From the NCBI GenBank assembly GCA_030490835.1, contig CM059971.1:59940012-60004011 (forward strand): a DNA stretch of 64,000 nucleotides, read 5' to 3'. The translations under genes and the position numbers were made by a program. The notes under the pieces are model-generated. The model saw nothing but the letters and a program-made list of their open reading frames with translations. It was not told where the DNA came from and searched no databases. The DNA comes from Annona cherimola. Its lineage: Eukaryota > Streptophyta > Magnoliopsida > Magnoliales > Annonaceae. Of the stretch, positions 55,541-64,000 are shown one piece after another (the first letter of the stretch is position 1; every line of letters begins with the position of its first letter).

Positions 55541-56584
55541 TGTTTTTTGGTCGGACCCATGGCTGCCACCATACGCCGGGCCGTGTAAAATCATTGCTCT
55601 CGGGCCGTTTAAAATCATTGCTCTAAGTTTGAAAGAACATGTCTCCAGGTAATGATTTTATAAGTCTAGCCTAACTGGAGCTCCTCAGAGACCGATCCGG
55701 TCACACGTGTTTACTTATTTGTTTTATGAAATTTACTATTCCAAACGTATCTAATCAAATTTTATATTTTTTGGAGATTTGCATATACTTTTACTAAACT
55801 TCAAAAAATCGGCAACTTATTTTTTGATAAAGAAATCAACGACTTTTTTATATGGAAAATAACTTAAAGATTCGTATATATTTTTATTGAATTTCTTAAA
55901 TCAACGATTTTTTGATAATAGAAACGACATAAATATCCCTAAATTTTGAAATTCGATAAAAATATTTACAAATTTTCAAAAATTACGAAATTTCGTATAT
56001 AAATAAAATACATTTAGAAAAATATAGTTCATGTAAAAAAAAACTAAAAAGCATGTAAATCGGTTCAGCCTCATTGGAGTTCACCTTAAGCCGGCTTTAC
56101 TGAATCCTTACCCCATGTTTCTTCCAAATAAATGGAACTGCTGGTTCTTCCCCACTAGGATGAATTGCTCGTGCTTTCAATTTTCTCACGGAATTAAACA
56201 CAATGATCACCACTAGACCCTGTGCATGCATGAATGCTATATCAAGTACTAAATCGAACTCAGAACTTTCCACTTCCTGATCGTGGCGGGCCCCATAAAA
56301 TTAAACAAGCGATGGATGATGGGTCTTTCAATGGAGACTGGCCAGAGGGCGGCATAGAAGTGCATGCATTACATTCACATGGGTGGCGCATACAGAATTA
56401 AAGATAGGTACATTTGTTAGAGGTGAAAATCAGTACACTGTGACAGCCGATGTTGAAATAGGAAACACAAGGAGACAAAAGATTTTATGTAGAAAAGGAC
56501 AGCTTCATTTCACTAATTAAAGATAGCTGTATTTGTTAGAGGTGAAACTCCGGGAATCTGATCTGCTGCTCCTGGGCACATATA
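55541..56584. other. Unassigned region with small duplications
   Basis: No gene was recognised, including NPF exon 1. A 24-bp tandem pair lies near 55,578-55,625 (gggccgtgtaaaatcattgc / gggccgtttaaaatcattgc). The string 'aattaaagata..t..atttgttagaggtgaaa' occurs at 56,396 and 56,515. 'cagccgatgttgaaata' at 56,442 recurs as 'caaccgatgttgaaata' at 56,938, suggesting insertions into a once-continuous sequence. Confidence 0.4.
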
Positions 56585-56865
56585 CTTATTTTTTTTTATT
56601 GTTTTTTGATAATTTTTTTATAAAATTGTTAGCCCAAATGTATTTAATGTGTGTGTAAATTTTTACCATTTTTAGAGTATTTTAGATATTTATTTTTTAT
56701 TTTTGAAAATCAATAACATTTTAGGTAATTTTAAATTACTAAAATGTCATTGATTTTCAAAAATAAAAAATAAATATCTAAAAATGGTAAAAATTGATAT
56801 GTAAGTTAAATGCACTTGGGCTAACAAGTTTATGAAAAAAATTTCAAAAAAAAATAAGTATGTGC
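56585..56865. repeat. Foldback MITE (FB1)
   Basis: Nearly perfect inverted arms: 'ttttgaaaatcaataacatt' on the left against 'aatgtcattgattttcaaaa' on the right, with 'ccatttttagagtatttt' and 'aaatatctaaaaatgg' further out. The outer 'aatgtatttaatgtg' and 'gttaaatgcactt' words complete the family design. Confidence 0.7.
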
Positions 56866-56949
56866 GCCCGAAAGCATGCAGAACTGCATGCTCCCGGGAG
56901 CATTGGAGCTTGCTCCGAAAAAATCAGCACACTGCGGCAACCGATGTTG

Positions 56950-57385
56950 AAATACTCAAGTGACTGTGATGAACCCGCTATCTATGGAGGCTACGGCGTT
57001 CCTGGGACTGAAGTGGGCACTTCAGATTAATACTAGAAGTGCTCAAATTGAGACAGATTCGCTTATATTGTGCAACTTCCTATCCAATAACGAACCCATA
57101 TCCTCCCAGGTGGGTTATGTTATTGCGGAAATCAGGCATATTCTGAGTGTTGTTGATTCTATCTCGGTCCATCATGTCCTCCGGCAAGGAAATGCTGTTG
57201 CTCACTCTCTTGCTGAAATGGTCCTAGTGTCTACTGTAAACAATCTCTGTTGGTGGAGCAATCCGCCCAAGCTATTAGTGGAAAACTTTATAATGATAAT
57301 TTTTTGGTAATATCTTGCGGGGACTACCCTGCCCCTAATCTAGGCAGGGAAAAGGGATGGAGCGATTCCCTCTTATAAAAAAAAC
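56950..57385 (+). mobile_element. Short 3' LINE fragment, RNase H-like domain
   Basis: The frame to 57,310 reads MEATAFLGLKWALQ, AQIETDSLILCNFL, VGYVIAEIRHILS, VHHVLRQGNAVAHSLAEM and WWSNPPKLL. This is the same RVT_3 domain as the LINE at 35,080, but a distinct, more truncated copy keeping only the second half of the domain. A 3' UTR with a 'gggatggagcg' end like the first copy's 'ggggatagggcg' leads to an A-rich tail near 57,377-57,386. It is 5'-truncated, as is usual for target-primed insertions. Confidence 0.8.
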
Positions 57386-57386
57386 A

Positions 57387-57850
57387 AGAGGTGACGAATT
57401 CCGATCTTTTACGACCGGTCATTCCGCGGGCATGTTTCCGACCACCCGTAGTGACAGTTCGATCGGACAGAGTACACGCCAGCTGTCGGATGCATGACTT
57501 AAAATCACGTGCTGACCGACATTTAATGCTGTTGGGAATTTACGCCTAGCTCCCTGTCAGGCCGTGACTCTCCTTTCACTCGCCCTGTCTCTCTCTCACT
57601 CTCTCGCGCCCGCTGCCCGTCTCCCTACTCACGGGCACCTCCCTCGGCCGATGCCGGCCGTTTCACTAAGGTAAGGGCATGATCTCGACCACCATGAAGG
57701 TCTCGTCCCACGATCGCTGCAGAATTAGGCGTAAGAGTGCGACTTTTGTGAATTTCACCCAAACCCGCCTGGCCTAGTACCGAAAAAACTCAAGTTTGTT
57801 AATTTATGAAACTTGGTCCAGCATCTATCTGACCGTTTTGCTTTTTACAT
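57387..57850. other. GC-rich patch, possible displaced gene 5' end
   Basis: About 57,400-57,700 is markedly GC-richer, with a ct-repeat (ctctctctcactctctcgc) and 'ccgatgccggccgtttcact' followed by a donor-like aag|gtaagg near 57,670. This resembles a plant 5' leader and first intron border, but no credible coding frame follows. A captured gene fragment is possible. Confidence 0.3.
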
Positions 57851-58356
57851 AATCAAATTACATAGAAGGAGTGGAGCCATATAATTTTTAAAAAATTTTA
57901 AATTTTAAATTTTGATAAAACATCTAATTATTCATTCTATGTAACATTATTTATTTATTTAAAAGACGAAATTTCATCCCAGTAAAATATATTTATGAGC
58001 CACATTTGTTAAAAAATATATATACATGTGTATATTATAAAAACCACTTGAATTCATTTATACATATGTTAGAATATAATAATACTTTATAAAATTATTT
58101 ACTTATATAAAAATAATATTTTTGACTGTTTAAATGTTAAAAATATTACTTTAAAATTATTTTAGTATTTTCATAATTTATACATGAATATTTATTTTTC
58201 AACAAATGTGTTTCATAAACATACTTGATCGAAACGAAACTTAGTTTCCTAAATAAACAAATGATGTTAAATGCCATGAATGAATTGGATCTTCAGTCAA
58301 AAATAAAAATCTTGAATTTGAAAAAGTTACATGGTTCTACTTTTATGTAATCCGAG
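57851..58356. repeat. Dispersed TIR repeat R3
   Basis: Left end 'aaattacatagaaggagtgg.gccatataa'; right end read inverted 'ggattacataaaagtagaac' then 'catgtaactttttc', making imperfect TIRs of about 30 bp. Interior words recur at 7,440 (inverted), 47,600 and 60,400. It is non-coding. Confidence 0.5.
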
Positions 58357-58539
58357 TATATCAAAGCAGAGCCTCAATATGATTTACGACTATCAATACA
58401 TAGTTCGAGTTGAAATTGGGATAATTCGAAACCATCTACCATTCAAATCCGACTTCAATTGTATGCACCCGGATGCACTTAGAGTCGATACACTTGAGTG
58501 CAAATACTCATTTTTAAAATTTTTTAAAATTCTTTTTAC

Positions 58540-58760
58540 ACAACTACTAATTTAAGTGTATTTAACATATGTATCAAATTTTTTTATTTTTAGAGATTTT
58601 TAAACTTTTTTTCGGATTTTGTAAAAACATTAGTTTTTTAGTAAATTTAAATCATAAAAAATGCCAGTAGTTTTTTAAATTTTTGAAAAATTTAAAAAGT
58701 TCTAAAATTAATAAATTTTTTTATTAAATATACTTAAATTAATAATTTTATAAAATATTT
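58540..58760. repeat. Foldback MITE (FB1)
   Basis: Arms 'aagtgtatttaacatatg ... ttagagatttttaaac' and 'agttctaaaattaataaa ... attaaatatacttaaatt' fold on each other. It has a direct counterpart at 60,830-61,085 in the other block copy. Confidence 0.6.
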
Positions 58761-58798
58761 TAAAAAATAAATTAAAACACCATGTGCAATGAATCAAA

Positions 58799-59089
58799 GG
58801 GTGTGTTTGGCAATTTGAAAAAATTGTCAAATTAAAACTTTTCAATCTAAAACTTTTCACTCTCCATAACTACTCTTTTTTTAATTACTTTTTACACATA
58901 TTTCTATACAACAACCCTACTTTTCAATCATTTATACACAACTACCAATACAACTAACCTATTTATTTTAAATTTATTTTCTTTATTCCTCATCATTACC
59001 CCTACAATATCACATTATTTTCTACTGATTTAACAACTTTTACATACAAAATTTTCCATCAAAAGTTTTACAACTTACCAAACACACCC
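58799..59089. mobile_element. Tourist-like MITE with AAA duplication and empty site
   Basis: It runs from gggtgtgtttggc to ccaaacacaccc, 291 bp. It is flanked by AAA at 58,796-58,798 and 59,090-59,092. The sister block at about 61,110 reads 'aaaccaaagtgcaccc' with a single AAA and no element, an empty site within this window that fixes both ends. This copy is the reference for the other family members. Confidence 0.9.
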
Positions 59090-59226
59090 AAAGTGCCCCT
59101 GGGTGCATTCAATTGTATTCCGTTCAGATCGCGTGCGAAGAAAATTGACAGATGCTTGGTCCGGCCGTCACCTCTTTTTGAGCCCTTTGGCTTGGATTCT
59201 GCACCGCTTAAATGACCAGACAGCCC

Positions 59227-59440
59227 TCAGACCATTTCGATAATTGCACGCATCACATGACTAATGTGATCACTTATATCTTTTGCAAGGTAGTTCCATT
59301 TGTCAAAGGTCTCTAGCATCCGTACCTTCCGTACTGTGTCCGTTTTTTTTTTTTCTTTTTTTAAGGAGGGATGCTTTCTAACTATTTTACGTCTTTCGTT
59401 TTTGTCCACGGAACAATGCGCCCAGGGTGCACTTCACCAT
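59227..59440. other. Spacer, no supported gene
   Basis: A 60-codon minus frame (59,409-59,227) is rich in Lys/Arg because of a T-rich tract on the plus strand. Not credible as a gene. Confidence 0.4.
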
Positions 59441-59700
59441 TTTTTTATTTTTTTTGAATATTTTTTTACATAATTGTTAATCTAAGTGTATTTAACATAT
59501 GTATAAATTTTTATCATTTTTGGAGATTTTTAGATATTTTTTTGAATTTTTTAAAATTAGTGGCATTTTTAGTAATTTTAAAAAATTACTAAAAATGTCT
59601 CCGATTTTAAAAATGGTAAAAATTTATACACATCTTAAATATACTTATATTAATATTTTCATAAAAAAAGTTTAAAAAAAAAAGTTTAAAAAAAAGATGA
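59440..59700. repeat. Foldback MITE (FB1)
   Basis: Arms 'taagtgtatttaacatatg', 'tcatttttggagatttttag' and 'ttagtggcatttttagtaat' are mirrored by 'attactaaaaatgtctccga', 'aaaaatggtaaaa' and 'cttaaatatactta'. The outer words 'ccagggtgcacttca' and 'acacccgggtgcatt' flank it. Confidence 0.7.
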
Positions 59701-59963
59701 AATACACCCGGGTGCATTAAACTAGGATCCCATTTTTGGTGTCTTCATGTATTACTATTCTCATTTTATCCTTAACTTGTCACTTTTCTAAATTTATTTT
59801 ATTCCTATGAAAAACCAATTCTCCAAGATTCCCTAAATGATATGCTAAATTTGAACCATACCCGAACGTCGCTTACTGAGTCCAGACTTGAGCATATAAG
59901 ATTTAGGGGTTGCTAGTGTCAAAAAAAAGATTTAGGGGTTGGGTCTGCAATATAAGGTAAGGT

Positions 59964-60200
59964 CTAGCTCCGGTCTATGTAAAACTTTCCAAGATTGCAC
60001 CTGGAATTAGTTGGAAGCATGCTGCTGCCGGTACCAAGAGGGGTGAGGTCGATCTTGTGAAAGAACGTGCAAGCTAGAAGATGAGTTTCAGTAATCTTAC
60101 ATATGATGAAGACGCTAGCTTTACAACCTTTAGCGTTGCGCTTGAACCACATCTGCACCTTCTTTGCTCTGCTCATCACCATTTCGAATTCTCGTGCCAT
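59964..60200 (-). other. Unrecognised 78-codon frame
   Basis: A minus-strand frame begins MAREFEMVMSRAKKVQMWFK at 60,200 in a locally GC-richer patch (59,940-60,340) unlike the surrounding MITEs. It contains KRNAKGCKASVFIICKI and ends at 59,964. Composition is protein-like, but I recognise no family and see no supporting splice sites or upstream signals. It could be a gene scrap. Confidence 0.25.
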
Positions 60201-60399
60201 CCTTAGCTATTCGCGGTTTGATGCCCGAGCCGTGGATTTGGATATATGAAAAGATAGAAGCTTTCGCTAGCTACTAGCTTGCACAAGTAGCAGAGTCGCC
60301 GAGGGGGTAATTATGGGTGGCGAGAATTGTCGGCAAGCTGTTGGAGGATAGTAAATTCCGATTGTATATTATTAATGCACGCCACCTGCCATGTTGTAA

Positions 60400-61245
60400 A
60401 ATCATTTACGTATATAAAAATAATATCTTTGGCGGTTTAGATGTCAAAAATATTACTTTCAAATTAATATTTTAGCATTTTCATAATTTACACATGAATA
60501 TATATTTTTCAACAAATGTGTTTCATAAACATATATACTTGATCGAAATGAAACTTAGTTTTCTAAATTAACAAATGATATTAAATACAATGAATGAATG
60601 AATTGTATTTTCTGTCAAAAACCAAAATCTTGAATTCAAAAAAGTTACATGGCTCCACTTTTGTGTTATTTAAAAGCATAGCCTTAATACAACCTACGGC
60701 TAACCAATACATAGATCGAGTTGAAATTGGGATAATTCGGAACCATTTACCATTCATATCAGACTTCAATTGCATGCACCCGGATGTACTTAGACTCGGT
60801 GCTCTCAGGTGCAAATACCCATTTTTAAAAATTTTAAATTTTTTTTATAGAACTACTAATTTAAGTGTATTTAACATGCGTATCAAAATTTTCATTTTCG
60901 GAGATTTTTAAACTTTTTTTCTGATTTTGAAAAATCATTGGTTTTTTAGTAAATTTAAATCATTAAAAATGTCACTAGTTTTTAAAAATCCAAAAAATCT
61001 AAAAATCTCTAAAATTAGTAAAAATTGATAAACATATTAAATACGCTTAAATTAATAATTTTATAAAAAAAATTAAAAATAAATTAAATGCACGAAGTGC
61101 ACTAAACCAAAGTGCACCCAGGTGCATTCAATTAGATCTCATTTAGATTGCGTGCGAAGAGAATTGACACATGCTTGGTCCGGCCCTCACCTCTTTTTGA
61201 ACCCCTTTGCCTTGGATTCTGTACCGCTTAAATGACTAGACACCC
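60400..61245. repeat. Duplicated repeat block, copy 2 (MITE-free)
   Basis: It is collinear with 58,080-59,227, including the R3 tail, an FB1 foldback (60,830-61,085) and the terminal 'catgcttggtccggccctca' stretch. It lacks the Tourist-like MITE and gives its empty site near 61,108-61,120. Confidence 0.75.
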
Positions 61246-61586
61246 CTTTACTTACTGAGCTTTCAGCTTACATAATTTTATTTTTAATGGAAACACAAGG
61301 ATACAATGATAAATTAAAGCCTTCATCAATAAGGAAAAAGGCGAAACTAGCATAGTAAAAGACAATAAAGTTTAGATTTTTATTGAAATTATCTTATAAT
61401 GCTTACTTGTTTTGTTTATAGACGCTGAATATGTATAATAACTCTATAATGAGCAAACTTGAGATGTAATAGTTAAAGTTTTATGATTTTGCATCTTGGT
61501 ATCTATTTCCATCTTGGGAGATTTTATTCTTAAATTAAATATAGCAGACCTTATTCGTGACACCTTTAAAGGGTGGGGTGTTACAT
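61246..61586. other. Spacer, nothing recognised
   Basis: AT-rich DNA between the repeat block and the second copy of the 2.4-kb segment. No frame or repeat assigned. It ends in 'ggtggggtgttacat', possibly an LTR-like TGTAACACCCC word on the other strand. Confidence 0.35.
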
Positions 61587-64000
61587 ATGAAAAGACTAGT
61601 TTAATTGTATAGAAAGATATGAAAAATTATTAAACTCCAGAGATAATAAATAAAAAGTAAGATAGCTAAGTAGTTGAAATAGTAAATTATATCAATATTA
61701 AAAACATCTTTCCAAACAGAGTGGGATAAGGGAGATAAAATATGGTGAAAACACACGTAATTGGGGACAAAGACCTTGAAAGGAACATCCTTGGTAAGCA
61801 GAACTGCCTATTCTGTTAGAAGTTGAAAAATACCCTTCTTCATAGTTGCTGGCAAATGCCATTTGAGAGATAAAATTTGCTATCAAAATCTTGAAATGCT
61901 GTTACACATCCACCTTGCGGGACTCATGGGAATCAATCACCTCCTCCCACCTACTCACCATTTCAGTTCCGCGTACAGAGAATGTAGGCAGCATCCCCTC
62001 TATATATGCATCATGTATATAGCCAGTGAGATAGACAAATTAGATAAGAGATTATCATGAGACTAGCACCAGCTAGTTTGTAATATGTTGTTTATCATCA
62101 GAAAACTAGAAAAAATAGTGAGTCGTCAAGTGAATCTATTCATAAGCCATCAGGTGAGTGTATTCATTAGATGAACAAGCCACACTTATAAATAAAATAG
62201 GCTAGTCATTGCTTGTTTGATGCTCGTTCCCAGAGTTGTTTAGTTTTTTTTTAACACCAACCACATAAATCTTCATTGCATTATACATTTCGAGTTTTCT
62301 TGTTAATTATTTTGATTATCAATTTATAATATTTAACACATCTGTTTAGGTTGTTACGCTGCTCTTTTTGTGCTGTGAGGAATTTGAAGTCAAAGCTTTG
62401 AAGAAGGTGGACGTTGACATTGATTGATATTCATGGACAGTTGCTTTTATCATTGGATACAATTTTGTATTTAGATTTTTTTTTTTTTTTTGAAAGTTCA
62501 TGAATATATGCTTTTAGATAATTGGACATTGTAATATAGACATATGGTTTTAGATCTGTTGATGAAAACAAGTTAGATTTGTTTAGGATTGATCCTTTGT
62601 GCTTGGATTCCTTTCGTATGATTTGGAAACTGTTTTCTTGCAGTGATGATTGACAATAACATGGTCTCGGTCTCAGGCTTAACTGTTTACATGGTAATTT
62701 CCAATTCAACTCAAGGTATTGATTCTAAATCCTCTGCTATAAAGGGCAACTTCTTTTCATTGACCTGTCATTTCTATTTCAAAACAGGATAGAAATTTTG
62801 TTGAAGTTATATGTGCTGGATCCAAATGAGGATTCTATGTTTGATGCTTAGTATCCCCGTATTTTTGCAACTAACAGACGGTGTTTCTCAAATATAAAGA
62901 AAGAAAAGAGTACTCTATTATTCATTTTAAACCTGGCTGTTTACAGCTTCAAGACATCACAGCCGATGGCTATCTCTGTCTCCATACGTCAAATCACAAG
63001 CCACATTGTCAAATGTGACTGCTGGCAGGTGTTCAAATTCCAAATCGTAATGCGTGTATGGTTTCTTGTTTGTAACTTCAGTCAATTATTCGATTTTTTC
63101 CATTTGCTTGAAGCCTATTCCTTTAGATTACCAGTGGATAAGGTTTCTTATATATGACTCCAGTTAATATAGTTCTCTTCTCTCTGTCTTTGTAGATTAT
63201 TCTTGCATGTTTATGTTCCAATAATGCCAATGCTGATGTCTTTTATACAATATCAGCTCACACTCCTCGGAGAAGGAGTTCTTCTGTCAAGTTAAGTTGG
63301 TACACATTTTTACTTTTGCTCCAGATTTTTTTTTTTTTCTTTTTTGCAATTATGGTTTCATTTTCCATTTGACTGCAGCTTCTGATGTCTCCATTCCTTA
63401 ACAAGCTGATGTTTTGTCTAGTGATCTAGACCGTTGCTTTAGATGGAAGCCTCAATGTAATTTTACTCTCCAGCTAATGGATAGTTAAGATGAATTCAAG
63501 TAATGTCTTAATTTCCTAAAAGGCAATTATTTCATTTCAGTCTAGAATTTTGATGTATCCTCTGATTGTGGTGGATAGCATACCATCAGCTCAGTAGTCT
63601 CAGTTACCAGATGATCCAAAGCATTGTACATGTAGAGTGCAAATCTGTTGCACTGGGACGCTAGAATTTTGTAGTCAACATGGCAACTTATTGCTTAGAC
63701 TGTTGAAGGTTGTGTCTTTGATTCAGGTGCCGCCTCTAATATGAACAATTTAGTGCATTTCTAGCCAACATCAAGGAGCTCAACACATAAGCAATCACTG
63801 GAGGTACTTACTCTTGCATCCATTTAGCTTGGGGAACTCTTGCATCCGGTGTTTCTTGTAGTTGATGTGAACTGTTGATGATACTTTTGACTATAATATT
63901 CACTAACGACATAATGGTTTCAATTGCAGGAAGCCCTGAAGAAGGCAGAAGAGTATTTGGTATAGGCAACAAAGATCTTACTTATCCTTTCAAGGACTAC
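61587..64000. repeat. 2.4-kb duplicated segment, copy 2 (runs off window)
   Basis: It matches 36,466-38,884 in the same orientation, with shared exon-like pieces, the same polypyrimidine/AG sites and the same EALKKAEEYLV-stop piece near 63,930. Small differences include 'tagtttttttttaac' near 62,240 for 'tagtgaattataac', and 'ttttgcaactaacagacg' near 62,862. Homology is still running at base 64,000. Confidence 0.7.

Larger units (their letters stand above)
58080..59227. repeat. Duplicated repeat block, copy 1 (with MITE)
   Basis: The order R3 tail, 'gttgaaattgggataattcg', 'atgcacccggatg.actta', an FB1 foldback (58,540-58,760), then 'ggtgcattcaatt' and 'gatgcttggtccggcc' recurs at 60,400-61,245. 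The two blocks differ mainly by the Tourist-like MITE present only here (58,799-59,089). Confidence 0.75.

Noticed and set aside
1..64000. Virus-derived or pararetroviral copy
   Set aside because: All reverse-transcriptase-related sequence found has clear copia, gypsy or LINE signatures. The charged stretches at 3.3-3.9 kb are too weak to assign to any virus family.
1..64000. CRISPR arrays, operons, riboswitches, tRNA or rRNA genes
   Set aside because: Nothing with the required structure was seen. The content is that of a plant nuclear repeat-rich region. A tRNA scan was not possible by eye, so single tRNA genes cannot be fully excluded.

Overview
This is nuclear DNA from a flowering plant. 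It is AT-rich, it has spliceosomal-type introns, and it is packed with plant transposon families: a BED/DUF659 hAT, Ty1/copia with an initiator-Met primer site, Ty3/gypsy, an L1-like LINE, Tourist-like and Mutator-like MITEs and many foldback elements. There are no prokaryotic features. Only two host genes can be recognised, both on the minus strand and both broken: a GDSL esterase/lipase at the left edge (about 49-880) and an NRT1/PTR-family (NPF) transporter spread over 41,385-55,214.

Left third (1-24 kb): the GDSL pseudogene is followed by MITEs and AT-rich intergenic DNA. From 14.6 to about 22.8 kb lies retrotransposon debris. An Athila-like gypsy gag/protease relic is split by a 3.2-kb solo-LTR-like insertion (18,463-21,644). 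A 1.55-kb deleted gypsy element (16,366-17,917) keeps two LTRs and the 3' end of integrase.

Middle (24-41 kb): three consecutive foldback elements (24.9-27.9 kb) carry nested insertions, one Tourist-like MITE and one 1,511-bp non-autonomous hAT with a perfect 8-bp target duplication. Next come dispersed TIR elements, a deleted copia element with two LTRs (31.7-34.6 kb), the 3' end of a LINE with an open RNase H frame (35.1-36.1 kb), and the first copy of a 2.4-kb duplicated segment (36.5-38.9 kb). That segment is followed by a tandem array ending in a CACTA-like terminus (39.2-40.5 kb).

Right (41-64 kb): two 4.1-kb hAT elements of one family lie in opposite orientation inside the same NPF gene. 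hAT-1 (42,252-46,381, duplication gtccagat) splits exon 4. hAT-2 (51,030-55,166, duplication aactccac) splits exon 2. hAT-2 has a complete four-exon transposase of 735 residues by my splice reading and may be autonomous. hAT-1 has the same exons but an in-frame stop at codon 226. The remainder holds MITEs, a second LINE fragment, a duplicated repeat block that supplies an empty site for one MITE, and the second copy of the 2.4-kb segment, which runs off the window.

No tRNA, rRNA, CRISPR array or operon was seen. Boundaries given without a target duplication are approximate, and splice sites are read by eye.
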